Shown here piece after piece: positions 51,196 through 58,374 of a stretch of 58,374 nucleotides of DNA. Both the position numbers and the translations under genes were made by a program. Origin of the DNA: Centipeda infelix ATCC 43532 (lineage in GTDB: Bacteria > Bacillota > Negativicutes > Selenomonadales > Selenomonadaceae); assembly GCF_000234095.1 (NCBI RefSeq), contig NZ_JH376798.1, positions 1 through 58,374 on the forward strand. Reading direction: 5' to 3'. The notes under the pieces are model-generated. The model was not told the origin of the DNA. It saw only the letters and a list, made by a program, of their open reading frames with translations, and did not search any database. The stretch's first letter is position 1. Each line of letters begins with the position of its first letter.

Positions 51196-52179
51196 TCACA
51201 GCAACCCCAATGCGTGCTGCACAATGAGCGATGTCCCCGCGACGGCGATCCAGCAGACCATGCCGAGCAAAAGGGGGCGCGTCCCGTGCTTGAGGAGCGA
51301 CGGCAGATCCGTATTCAATCCGATTGCACTCATCGCGAGCACGATGGAGAACTTGCCGAGCATCCCAAGCCCATGCGAAACCTCAGCGGGGAGAATGCCC
51401 GTCGTGTTCACGATGCACGCGAGGACGAAGTAGAGCACGAACATCGGGAAGATGCGCTTCAGCGAAAAGCCTGCGCCGCTCTGCGCCGCACCGCGCATCA
51501 TGAGCAGTGCGAAGAACAGGCAGACCGGCACAATCATCAGCGTGCGCGTCAGCTTTACGATGGTCGCATACGCGCCCGCATCATGGCTGTAGGCATAGCC
51601 CGCCGCAACAACCGACGACGTGTCGTTGATGGCAGTGCCCGCCCACATGCCGAATCCCGCGTCCGACATTCCCATTGTGTGTCCGAGGAACGGGAAGATA
51701 AAGACCGCAAGCACGTTGAAGAAAAAAATCGTCGCAATCGAGATCACGACATCCCGATCCTTCGCCCCGATGACGGGCGCGACCGCCGCAATCGCAGAGC
51801 CGCCGCAGATCGCTGTTCCCGCCCCGACGAGCGCGGTCATATCGCGGTCCATCCCCAGAACCTTTCCCATCAGGAACGCCGCGCCAAACGCCGCAAGCAG
51901 CGTGAAGATCATGACGTAGAGCGACTGCTCCCCGACCTCCACCACATGAAAGAGATTCATCTCGAAGCCGAGCAGGATGATCGCATACTGCAAAATCTTC
52001 TTGCCCGTGAATTTGATACCGCTCTCGGTCGCCTGCGGCCGCCGTTTCTTCGCGAACAGCATACCGAGCAGAATGCCGAACACGGGGCCGCCCACAATCG
52101 GAAAGTACAGCCCCAGAATATACGCCGGTATCGCAAAGAGCAGGGCATAGAGAATGCCGTCCATATATTCGCGCTTCAT
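51196..52179 (-). CDS. YeiH/UPF0324 family membrane protein (putative sulfate exporter)
   Basis: 327 residues from the ATG at 52177-52179 (MKREYMDGILYALLFAIPAY). Ten or so hydrophobic helices. Family motifs: GPVFGILLGMLF, ILLGFEMNL, ALVGAGTAICGGSAIAAVAPVIGA and WAGTAINDTSSVVAAGYAY, AIGLNTDLPSLLK. Members are described as putative sulfate/anion exporters but the substrate is poorly established. Follows the ArsC-like gene by 13 bp and precedes the glycosylase by 8 bp, all on the minus strand, a likely three-gene operon. Confidence 0.9.
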   Translation of the reverse strand: MKREYMDGILYALLFAIPAYILGLYFPIVGGPVFGILLGMLFAKKRRPQATESGIKFTGKKILQYAIILLGFEMNLFHVVEVGEQSLYVMIFTLLAAFGAAFLMGKVLGMDRDMTALVGAGTAICGGSAIAAVAPVIGAKDRDVVISIATIFFFNVLAVFIFPFLGHTMGMSDAGFGMWAGTAINDTSSVVAAGYAYSHDAGAYATIVKLTRTLMIVPVCLFFALLMMRGAAQSGAGFSLKRIFPMFVLYFVLACIVNTTGILPAEVSHGLGMLGKFSIVLAMSAIGLNTDLPSLLKHGTRPLLLGMVCWIAVAGTSLIVQHALGLL

Positions 52180-52192
52180 ACATACACCTCTC

Positions 52193-52555
52193 TCACGCAA
52201 AAAGCTCCGCCCACTCCTTCTCGCGGAAGCCCGTGAGCACGCGATCCTTCGTGATGAGGAGCGGACGCTTTACGAGCATTCCGTCCGAGGCAAGCACTGC
52301 GTACTGCTCCTCCTCCGTCATCGCGGGCAGCTTGTCCTTGAGCGCAAGCTCGCGATAGAGCATCCCGCTCGTGTTGAAGAAACGCTTCAGCGGCAGCCCG
52401 CTCTGCGCGTGCCACGCACGCAGCTCGTCTGCCGTCGGCTTCTCCGACTTGATGTCACGCATCGGAGCATCGCACCCGTGCGCACGCAGAAACTTCTCCG
52501 CCTTCTGGCAGGTCGAGCACTTCGGATAGCCGATAAAAAGAATATCCTTCTCCAT
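52193..52555 (-). CDS. ArsC/Spx-family thioredoxin-fold protein
   Basis: 120 residues with the CxxC site YPKCSTCQKAEKFL, DIKSEKPTADELRAWH, LKRFFNTSGMLYREL and VKRPLLITKDRVLTGF, the ArsC/Spx/YffB layout. The CSTC form resembles Spx/YffB more than the single-cysteine arsenate reductases. May be a reductase for arsenate-like substrates or an Spx-type regulator. No arsenic genes are nearby, so a resistance role is not supported by context. Confidence 0.85.
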   Translation of the reverse strand: MEKDILFIGYPKCSTCQKAEKFLRAHGCDAPMRDIKSEKPTADELRAWHAQSGLPLKRFFNTSGMLYRELALKDKLPAMTEEEQYAVLASDGMLVKRPLLITKDRVLTGFREKEWAELFA

Positions 52556-52634
52556 ATATCATTCCTCCTCGTAAAATCAATGGTGTTGCTTTCCCTATTA
52601 TAGTCCCTTCCAAAAATTTTTCAATTTTTTCTTT

Positions 52635-52670
52635 TTGACATATTGACTTTTTGACTATTTGAGATATAAT
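52635..52670 (+). promoter_or_regulatory. hsp20 promoter with four 8-bp TTGAC-type repeats
   Basis: TTGAC occurs at 52635, 52643 and 52651, and TTGAG at 52659, exactly 8 bp apart. TTGACT at 52643-52648 with 16 bp to TATAAT (52665-52670) forms the promoter. The repeats overlap it, so they may bind a heat-shock repressor. The 8-bp period differs from the CtsR heptad spacing and from the HrcA CIRCE palindrome. Confidence 0.6.
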
Positions 52671-52776
52671 AACAATCGAAAGGTGATTCAAATCACCTGC
52701 CCAATCAAAAGCAACTGAATGGCATATCGAATACCAAACATCGCATATGCCGCAAACCTCTAAGGAGTTGATTACC

Positions 52777-53235
52777 ATGTTTGGACTTGTACCTTTTGCC
52801 GGCCGTCGGAACCTCTCACAGCGTGACAACGCGAATCCGTTCGCACTCTTGGACGCAATGCACGATTCCTTCTTCCGCGATGACTTCCCCGCTGCGAACT
52901 GGGGCGCGAGCTCGTTCAAGGTGGACGTGAAGGACAGCGGCGATCACTACGAGCTGACCGCCGATCTGCCGGGCATGACGAAGGAGGACATCGCCCTCCA
53001 CTACGAGAACGGCTATCTCACGATCGCCGCCTCGCGCACGGAATCCAACGATGAGAAGGACGATGCGGGGAACTACATCCGCCGCGAGCGTCACACGGGC
53101 GAGGTAAGCCGCTCGTTCTACATCGACGGCATCGACGACGCAAACATCCACGCAGAGTTCAAGGACGGCGTGCTGCAGGTGAACCTGCCGAAGACGGCGG
53201 ACGCACCCGCACGCAAGCAGATTGAGATTCACTGA
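52777..53235 (+). CDS. hsp20: Hsp20/alpha-crystallin small heat shock protein
   Basis: 152 residues from the ATG at 52777 (MFGLVPFAGRRNLSQ), after TAAGGAG. The alpha-crystallin domain covers about 45-140: FKVDVKDSGDHYELTADLPG, KEDIALHYENGYLTI, and the conserved GVLQVNLPK end motif. ATP-independent cytoplasmic holdase for unfolding proteins. Single gene with its own repeat-bearing promoter and a long hairpin after it. Confidence 0.95.
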   Translation: MFGLVPFAGRRNLSQRDNANPFALLDAMHDSFFRDDFPAANWGASSFKVDVKDSGDHYELTADLPGMTKEDIALHYENGYLTIAASRTESNDEKDDAGNYIRRERHTGEVSRSFYIDGIDDANIHAEFKDGVLQVNLPKTADAPARKQIEIH

Positions 53236-53255
53236 CCACACAAAATCCTACCATT

Positions 53256-53318
53256 CATAAGAACGAGGGGGCTGCTCTCCGAAGCTTTACTTCGGAGAGC
53301 AGCCCCCTCGTTCTTATG
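53256..53318. terminator. 29-bp perfect inverted repeat after hsp20
   Basis: Arms 53256-53284 and 53290-53318 are perfectly complementary over 29 bp with a 5-nt loop. It follows hsp20 by 21 bp. There is no T tract beyond the stem on the plus strand except TTCTTATG within it, so it may be more than a standard terminator. Confidence 0.65.
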
Positions 53319-53418
53319 TCCGACATACACAAAACAATTTTTATTTTTCAAAACCCATAGCCATTCTTTACATTATGTTGTATACTGTATACAATTGTTG
53401 AAAAACAGGAGGAATGTG

Positions 53419-53650
53419 ATGAAGAGACTCTATGCTGCCTATGGCAGTAATCTGAATGTCGCGGCAATGCGGGAGCGATGTCCAAGCGCAGTGATTGTTG
53501 GTACTGCGCAGCTCGCGGACACGGCGCTAGAGTATCGCGGCAGTGCGCCGCGCGTCTATCTGACACTCACAGAGAAAAAGGGCACGGCAACGCCCCTCGG
53601 AATCTGGTCGGTGACGGAGAGCGATAAGGAGGCACTCGACAGCTATGAGA
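53419..53650 (+). pseudogene. Gamma-glutamylcyclotransferase-like (AIG2/GGCT) 5' fragment
   Basis: ATG at 53419 five nt after AGGAGG. The first 75 residues (RLYAAYGSNLNVAAMRERCP, GTAQLADTALEYRG, TPLGIWSVTESDKEALDSYE) are a GGCT N-terminus including the YGSN substrate loop. At about 53640-53650 family similarity ends; the frame continues to 53949 as arginine/histidine-rich nonsense. About half the enzyme, including later catalytic residues, is gone. Its promoter and ribosome site look intact. Confidence 0.75.
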
Positions 53651-54022
53651 TTTACGGTCGAGCGCATTGGCATCAACATCGACGATTTCCGCATCCCCGA
53701 CAACAAGGGCAATCAACCCGTCGATGCCCCCATCGCGAAGGACGGCCCCATCGCCTACTGGGCGACGTTGCCGGTCAAGAAGAAGGTCGCCAACATGAAG
53801 GCGGCGGGCATCTCCGCGAGCGTGTCGAACTCGGCAGGGACGTATGTCTGCAACCACCTCCTCACCACAGCGGGCAAGGCGCACATCCCCGCAAGCTTTG
53901 TCCACATCCCCTACCTGCCCGAGCAGATGGCTGTGCGCAAGGGGCTTGAGAGCCAGTACCCAACAAGGGGTGTTGAGACGCTCGTCAAGGGCTTTACGGC
54001 AATGATTGAGGCACTGGACTGA
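53645..54022 (+). pseudogene. pcp: Pyroglutamyl-peptidase I 3' fragment
   Basis: About 123 residues matching the C-terminal 60 percent of Pcp: VERIGINIDDFRIPDNKGNQ, GPIAYWATLPVKK, ISASVSNSAGTYVCNHLL with the catalytic cysteine, SFVHIPYLPEQM with the catalytic histidine, and ETLVKGFTAMIEAL. The N-terminal third, including the catalytic glutamate region, is absent. It is in a different frame from the GGCT fragment, and no ribosome site precedes the ATG at 53645. The junction near 53640-53650 looks like a deletion joining two genes. Confidence 0.8.
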
Positions 54023-54054
54023 CAATACAGCAGTCATCGAAAGGAGAGAGTATC

Positions 54055-55440
54055 ATGCGAACGGAACACGATTTTCTTGGTGAACTGGAAGTCCCCGATG
54101 ATGTCTACTACGGTGTGCAGACGATGCGTGCCATCGAGAATTTCAACATCACGGGACAAAAGCTCGATCCCGATTTCATCAAGGCACTCGCACAGGTAAA
54201 GAAGGCAGCGGCTCTCGCGAACATGGACACAGGCCGTCTCCCGCACGAGATCGGCGACGTGCTCGTGCAGGCGGCAGACGAGATCATCGCGGGCGGGCAT
54301 ATCGAGCAGTTCCCCGTCGACCCGATTCAGGGCGGTGCGGGGACATCCATCAACATGAACATGAACGAGGTGCTCTGCAACCGCGCCCTCGAGCTGCGCG
54401 GCGATCCGAAGGGACGCTATGACATCATCTCGCCGAACAACCACGCGAATATGGCGCAGTCGACAAACGACGCGTTCCCGACGGGCATCAAGGTCTGCCT
54501 CTCGGCAAAGAGCACGGTATTTCTCGCATCGCTCGACCGTCTCGCCACAGAGCTTGAGAAAAAGGCGACCTCGTTCCGCGCCATCCTCAAGATGGGACGT
54601 ACCCATTTGCAGGATGCCGTTCCCATCACGCTCGGACAGGAGATGGGCTCGTACGCCTCTGCCGTGCGCCGCTCCATGCGCCGCATCCGCTATGTCCAGC
54701 GGCACATCCACACGATCAACATGGGCGGCACTGCCGTCGGTACGGGGCTGAACGCCGAGCCCGCCTACATCAAGGCGGTCGCCAAACGGCTTTCGGAGAT
54801 CACGGGCGAGCAGTACCGTACGTCGCAGAACATCATCGATGCGACGAACAACACGGATGCATTTGCAGATTTCTCCTCCGCGCTCAAGAATGCGGCACTC
54901 GTCCTCATCAAGCTCGCAAACGACTTCCGTCTCATGGCATCGGGACCGCGCTGCGGGCTGAACGAGCTGCACCTCCCGATGCGGCAGCCGGGCTCGTCGA
55001 TCATGCCGGGCAAGGTCAACCCCGTTATTGCAGAGGTGCTCGATCAGGCGTGCTATCAGGTCATCGCGGGCGACCTCGCCGTGACGCTCGGGGTGGAGAA
55101 CGGACAGTTCGAGCTGAACGTCATGGAGCCGGTCATGGCGTTCAATATGTTCAACTCGCTGAACTACATCACGCGCGCGGTCAACACCTTCGTCGACAAG
55201 CTCCTCATCGATCTGAAGCCGAACGTCGAGCAGTGTCAAAAATGGCTCGACAACAGTGTCGGCATCGTGACGGCACTCCTGCCCCACATCGGCTATGAGA
55301 AGTCCGCCGAGCTCGCACGCGAGGCGTACACAACGGGCAAGCCCATCCGCGAGATCATCCTTGAGCAGGGCATTCTCTCGAAAAAGGAGCTGAATCACAT
55401 CCTCTCACCGCGCCAGATGACGCGTCCGGGAATTGCATAA
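54055..55440 (+). CDS. aspA: Aspartate ammonia-lyase
   Basis: 461 residues. Aspartase motifs: EHDFLGELEVPDDVYYGVQT at the start, GGAGTSINMNMNEVL, NNHANMAQSTNDAFPT, GRTHLQDAVPITLGQE, and the signature GSSIMPGKVNPVIAE with its catalytic serine. Deaminates aspartate to fumarate. Distinguished from fumarase by the Asn-rich NMNMNEV and overall aspartase length. GAAAGGAGAG precedes the ATG. Followed by dcuC and pepT. Confidence 0.95.
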   Translation: MRTEHDFLGELEVPDDVYYGVQTMRAIENFNITGQKLDPDFIKALAQVKKAAALANMDTGRLPHEIGDVLVQAADEIIAGGHIEQFPVDPIQGGAGTSINMNMNEVLCNRALELRGDPKGRYDIISPNNHANMAQSTNDAFPTGIKVCLSAKSTVFLASLDRLATELEKKATSFRAILKMGRTHLQDAVPITLGQEMGSYASAVRRSMRRIRYVQRHIHTINMGGTAVGTGLNAEPAYIKAVAKRLSEITGEQYRTSQNIIDATNNTDAFADFSSALKNAALVLIKLANDFRLMASGPRCGLNELHLPMRQPGSSIMPGKVNPVIAEVLDQACYQVIAGDLAVTLGVENGQFELNVMEPVMAFNMFNSLNYITRAVNTFVDKLLIDLKPNVEQCQKWLDNSVGIVTALLPHIGYEKSAELAREAYTTGKPIREIILEQGILSKKELNHILSPRQMTRPGIA

Positions 55441-55453
55441 CAGCCAACAAAGG

Positions 55454-55790
55454 GACTGTTGCATGAACGCCCCTATCGGCTCGCTGCGCTCGCCACTTCC
55501 CCCGTTGCGACGGGGGAAGCTAAGATGCCATAATTCCAGCCTCCCCCGTGCGTCACGAGGGGAGGGGGACCGCGAGCGGTCAACGTCAACCAATCACACG
55601 TCGCTAACGCTCGTGTTCTTGGGACGTTTTCGCATACGACCTGTTTCCCAATCAGCTGCGCCCTATGGGCTTGCTTCTTGGACAGGTCAGCAAGCGGTGA
55701 AAGGGGCGCTTGTAGCGATACCGCTGACATAATAACAAGGGACTGTTGCATGAAGTTTTCTAGCTTCGTGCAATAGTCCCTTTTGTATGA
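55454..55790. repeat. Composite intergenic repeat, copy B
   Basis: Starts GGGACTGTTGCATGAACGCC and ends in the hairpin GGGACTGTTGCATGAAG..CTTCGTGCAATAGTCCC TTTT. The GGGACTGTTGCATGAA block is repeated at both ends (55454 and 55741). Inside are CCCCCGTTGCGACGGGGG palindromes and one 117-bp core in reverse orientation. Same organisation as copy A at 28064-28511 but with a single inverted core. It separates aspA from dcuC and its hairpin likely terminates aspA mRNA. Confidence 0.75.
55574..55690 (-). repeat. 117-bp dispersed repeat, copy 4
   Basis: Reverse complement identical at every position to copy 3 (35002-35118), 20 kb away. Confidence 0.9.
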
Positions 55791-55855
55791 AGGAATTTAT
55801 TCTTTTTTGTCGAAGACTTGTATGGTTTTCGATTATTTCAAAGGAGGTCTTTTCA

Positions 55856-57136
55856 TTGGCAATTACAGGTGGAATCATCGTCATTCTTGCCTTTGCCGCC
55901 ATCATCAAGAAGTATGAGACGCGCATGGTGCTCCTCGCTGCGGGCTTTCTCATGTGCTTCATCGGCGGTGTCACGGGCAATGCAGTCGCGACGTTCAGCA
56001 AGACGATGGTACACGGTTCACTCGTGCCCGTGATCTGTACGGTCATGGGCTTTTCGTTCGTCATGAAGATCACGACCTGCGACCGCCATCTCGTCGAGTC
56101 CATCTCGGGAGTGATTACGCGGAGCAAATTCATCCTCATCCCGCTCGCAACGCTGCTCACATGGTGGATCAACATCGCCATTCCGAGCGCGGCGGGCTGC
56201 TCGGCGGCGGTCGGCAGCATCCTCATCCCGACGCTCATGGCGGCGGGTGTCCATCCCGCAATGGCGGGCGCGGCTGTCCTCGCAGGGACATGGGGCAGTG
56301 CGATCAGCCCGGGACAGGCGCACAACATCTTCGTCGCGGATCTCGCGCAGACCGATCTCATGACCGTCATCATGGCGCAGGTGCCCGCCGCGATTGTCGC
56401 ATCCATCGTCGCCGTTGTCGCACTGACCATCATTGCAGCAATGCGTAAGGAAGGGCCCGACGAGGCGCGCCGCCTCGCCTATCATGCACAGCTCGAAAAG
56501 GAGGAGGGCGGCAAGGACTTCAAGGTCAATCCGCTCTACGCACTCGTCCCGCTTGTGCCGCTCGTCCTGCTCGTCCTCGGCAGCAAGCAGATCGCCGTCC
56601 TGCCGCTCACGGATGTCCCGACGGCAATGATCGTCGGCACGGTGCTCGCCCTCATCGTCACACGGCAGAATCCGCAGGAGATCACGAAGAAGTTCTTCGA
56701 CGGCATGGGCGAGGCGTACGGCGGTGTCATCGGTCTCATCGTCTCTGCGGCGGTCTTTACCGCAGGAATGTCCGCGATGGGGCTCACGGACGCACTCATC
56801 GAGGCGATGAAGGGATCGGAGTCCATCGCAAAGATTGCGGGCGCGTTCGGCCCATTCATCATCGCCATTATCTCCGGCTCGGGCGATGCTGCTGCGCTTG
56901 CCTTCAACGGTGCGATCACGCCGCAGGCGGCATCGTTCGGCATGAGCATCATCGACCTTGGCTCGCTGGCGCAGATGGCGGGCTCGATCGGACGCTCGAT
57001 GTCCCCCGTCGCGGGTGCGGCACTCGTCTGCGCGGGGCTTGCCAAGGTCAGCCCGATGGAGCTGTCGAAGCGCAACGCACTCCCGATGCTGCTCGCCACG
57101 ATTACCTTTATGATCGTCCTCTTCCTTGGAAAGTAG
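55856..57136 (+). CDS. dcuC: DcuC-family C4-dicarboxylate transporter
   Basis: 426 residues from a TTG at 55856, chosen because AAAGGAGGTC lies 8 nt upstream; the longer frame starts inside the repeat's flank. About 12 membrane helices with DcuC features: IPSAAGCSAAVGSILIPTLM, GTWGSAISPGQAHNIF, IISGSGDAAALAFNGAITPQ and SIGRSMSPVAGA. Exchanges or exports succinate/fumarate/aspartate under anaerobic growth. Next to aspA, it would carry aspartate in or fumarate-derived succinate out. Overlaps nothing; pepT starts 6 bp later. Confidence 0.9.
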   Translation: MAITGGIIVILAFAAIIKKYETRMVLLAAGFLMCFIGGVTGNAVATFSKTMVHGSLVPVICTVMGFSFVMKITTCDRHLVESISGVITRSKFILIPLATLLTWWINIAIPSAAGCSAAVGSILIPTLMAAGVHPAMAGAAVLAGTWGSAISPGQAHNIFVADLAQTDLMTVIMAQVPAAIVASIVAVVALTIIAAMRKEGPDEARRLAYHAQLEKEEGGKDFKVNPLYALVPLVPLVLLVLGSKQIAVLPLTDVPTAMIVGTVLALIVTRQNPQEITKKFFDGMGEAYGGVIGLIVSAAVFTAGMSAMGLTDALIEAMKGSESIAKIAGAFGPFIIAIISGSGDAAALAFNGAITPQAASFGMSIIDLGSLAQMAGSIGRSMSPVAGAALVCAGLAKVSPMELSKRNALPMLLATITFMIVLFLGK

Positions 57137-57142
57137 GCAGCC

Positions 57143-58270
57143 ATGATTGACAAAAAGCGTGTACTGGACGAATTTTTCGAACTGGTTTCCATCCGCTGCT
57201 CCACACTCGATGAGCGTGAGATCGCCGATCTGCTGACAGCGCGTCTGCGTGATCTCGGTGCGGCGGAGATTCACGAGGACGGGGCGGGCAAGGCACTCGG
57301 TGGAAACACGGGCAATATCGTCGCGAACTTCAAGGGCACCGTCGCGGATGTCCCCACCGTCATGCTGACGGCGCACATGGACTGCGTTGAGCCGTGCGCG
57401 AATATCAAACCGGTCTTAAAGGACGGTGTCATCCGCTCCGACGGTACGACCATCCTCGGTGCGGACGACAAGGCGGGGGTGGTTGCCATCCTTGAGACAC
57501 TGCGCTGTCTGAAGGAGGATGACATCCCGCACGGCAATCTCCAGATTGTCTTCACCGTTGCCGAGGAGGGCGGTGTCAACGGCTCGCGCTGTCTCGACGC
57601 ATCGCTCCTCACCGCCGATTTTGGCTATACGCTCGACACGCATGGACACGCGGGCAGGGCGGCGTTCAAAGCCCCCGGCAAAAATCAGCTCGCCGTACGC
57701 ATCGTGGGCAAGGCGGCACACGCGGGCATCGACCCCGATGCAGGAAGGAACGCCATCACTGCGGCGGGCAGAGTGCTCACCGCCGTTCCACAGGGACGCA
57801 TCGACGAGGAGACTACCTGCAACGTCGGCAGGATTGAGGGCGGCACGGCGACCAACGTCGTCGCCGAGTTCTGCACGCTGAACTTTGAGACGCGCAGCCG
57901 CGACAAGGCGAAGCTGGACGCACTCACACAGCGTATGGTCGATAGCGTGAATGCAGCCCTCGACGGGACAGGCTGTACGGCGGAGATCGACATCAAGAAG
58001 GACTACGATCCCTATGAACTGCCCCCCGACGCGCTTCCCATTCAGTATCTGCGCCGCGCCGCAGAAAAGCTCGGCTTCCCCGTCGTGCTTGAGGAGGAGG
58101 GCGGCGGCTCGGACGCGAACCATTTCAATGCCTACGGTGTGCCGACCACCGTCCTCGGCGTCGGCATGACGGACTGCCATACGAAGGAGGAGAGCATCCG
58201 CGAGCAGGATCTCTACGAGGCGGCAGAGCTGACCCTCGCCATCGTGCGCGAAATTGCAGCGAAAGAATAA
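57143..58270 (+). CDS. pepT: M20B peptidase, PepT-like tripeptidase
   Basis: 375 residues, M20 metallopeptidase. Metal ligands: LTAHMDCVEPC, ILGADDKAGVVAI, FTVAEEGGVNGSR, LDTHGHAGRA, and GGGSDANHFNAYG near the end; a dimerisation lid domain lies in between (KAAHAGIDPDAGRNAI). Family names include PepT tripeptidase and PepT-like M20B enzymes; exact substrate is uncertain. Six bp after dcuC, so probably co-transcribed: peptides to amino acids feeding aspartate-fumarate metabolism. Confidence 0.9.
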   Translation: MIDKKRVLDEFFELVSIRCSTLDEREIADLLTARLRDLGAAEIHEDGAGKALGGNTGNIVANFKGTVADVPTVMLTAHMDCVEPCANIKPVLKDGVIRSDGTTILGADDKAGVVAILETLRCLKEDDIPHGNLQIVFTVAEEGGVNGSRCLDASLLTADFGYTLDTHGHAGRAAFKAPGKNQLAVRIVGKAAHAGIDPDAGRNAITAAGRVLTAVPQGRIDEETTCNVGRIEGGTATNVVAEFCTLNFETRSRDKAKLDALTQRMVDSVNAALDGTGCTAEIDIKKDYDPYELPPDALPIQYLRRAAEKLGFPVVLEEEGGGSDANHFNAYGVPTTVLGVGMTDCHTKEESIREQDLYEAAELTLAIVREIAAKE

Positions 58271-58301
58271 CAGAGGCGTACAATGTCCATACGCGCTCAA
58301 G

Positions 58302-58374
58302 GCGCCCCTTCCACCATGCTACGCATGGTTCCCCTCCCCCGTGTCGCACGGGGGAGGCCTTTTGATCGTGGCAT
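58302..58374. repeat. Partial flanking module of the dispersed repeat, cut by the window end
   Basis: GCGCCCCTTCCACC and the palindrome CCTCCCCCGTG..CACGGGGGAGG match modules beside the 117-bp cores at 34983 and 55540-55710. A core may follow beyond the window. Confidence 0.55.

Noticed and set aside
53395-53949. Single 184-residue protein starting as GGCT
   Set aside because: After about residue 85 the frame is Arg/His/Pro-rich without family similarity, while the other frame holds clear Pcp sequence.
56018-57376. 452-codon antisense frame over dcuC, and similar long antisense frames over aspA, purA and pfkA
   Set aside because: All are Arg/Asp/His-rich shadows opposite well-recognised enzymes, without start signals.

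Overview
The window fits a diderm Firmicute of the Negativicutes, most likely an oral Selenomonas/Centipeda-type Selenomonadaceae. The housekeeping genes are Firmicute-like: a BofA homologue, a dnaX - SRP RNA - tRNA-Ser block, and strong Shine-Dalgarno sites with some TTG/GTG starts. They sit beside outer-membrane genes: a 1870-residue autotransporter and a TonB-dependent receptor with C-terminal aromatic barrel signatures. The species is inferred from the partial 16S rRNA and gene content only.

Layout. 1-5.2 kb is a minus-strand block: 5' end of 16S rRNA, bofA, recR, ybaB, dnaX, SRP RNA, tRNA-Ser(GGA), pfkA. 5.3-12.6 kb holds the autotransporter, a chimeric remnant (phage-like coiled-coil protein fused to half an autotransporter barrel) and an IS3 tail. 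12.6-25.3 kb carries an alanine/Na+ symporter, pyruvate kinase, RidA, an AbiE-like two-gene system, aroF-pheA, an HD hydrolase with a membrane-anchored methyltransferase, a glucosaminidase-TPR protein, and a DUF3793-flavodoxin pair behind a Fur-box promoter. 25.5-28.0 kb is metNIQ. 28-35 kb has repeats, a MATE pump and a very large receptor-porin fusion whose signal peptide is out of frame across a G10 tract. 36.3-42.7 kb is a 6.4-kb integrated element with 19-bp direct repeats at its ends. 42.8-58.3 kb contains bioYDA, two phosphoesterases, purB-purA, a DNA glycosylase, a YeiH-like exporter, an ArsC-like protein, Hsp20, a GGCT/Pcp chimeric remnant, and aspA-dcuC-pepT.

How genes work together. 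aroF-pheA commits carbon to phenylalanine. metNIQ imports methionine. bioY-bioD-bioA is one operon behind a BirA-type operator, combining uptake with the last-but-one steps of biotin synthesis. purB and purA are adjacent and make AMP. aspA, dcuC and pepT form an amino-acid/peptide to C4-dicarboxylate module typical of anaerobic fumarate metabolism.

Most notable observations. (1) Inside the integrated element is a candidate par/Fst-like type I toxin-antitoxin locus: a 24-codon hydrophobic peptide gene and a convergent small RNA that share a bidirectional terminator. A 10-nt exact direct repeat (21 of about 26 aligned) makes the RNA complementary to the toxin start region. (2) The G10 tract makes the receptor-porin fusion look phase variable and OFF in this sequence. 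(3) The element integrated exactly across the -10 box of a chromosomal promoter; each att copy now sits in a -35/-10 pair with 17-bp spacing. (4) A 117-bp non-coding repeat occurs four times, two copies being identical over the full length.
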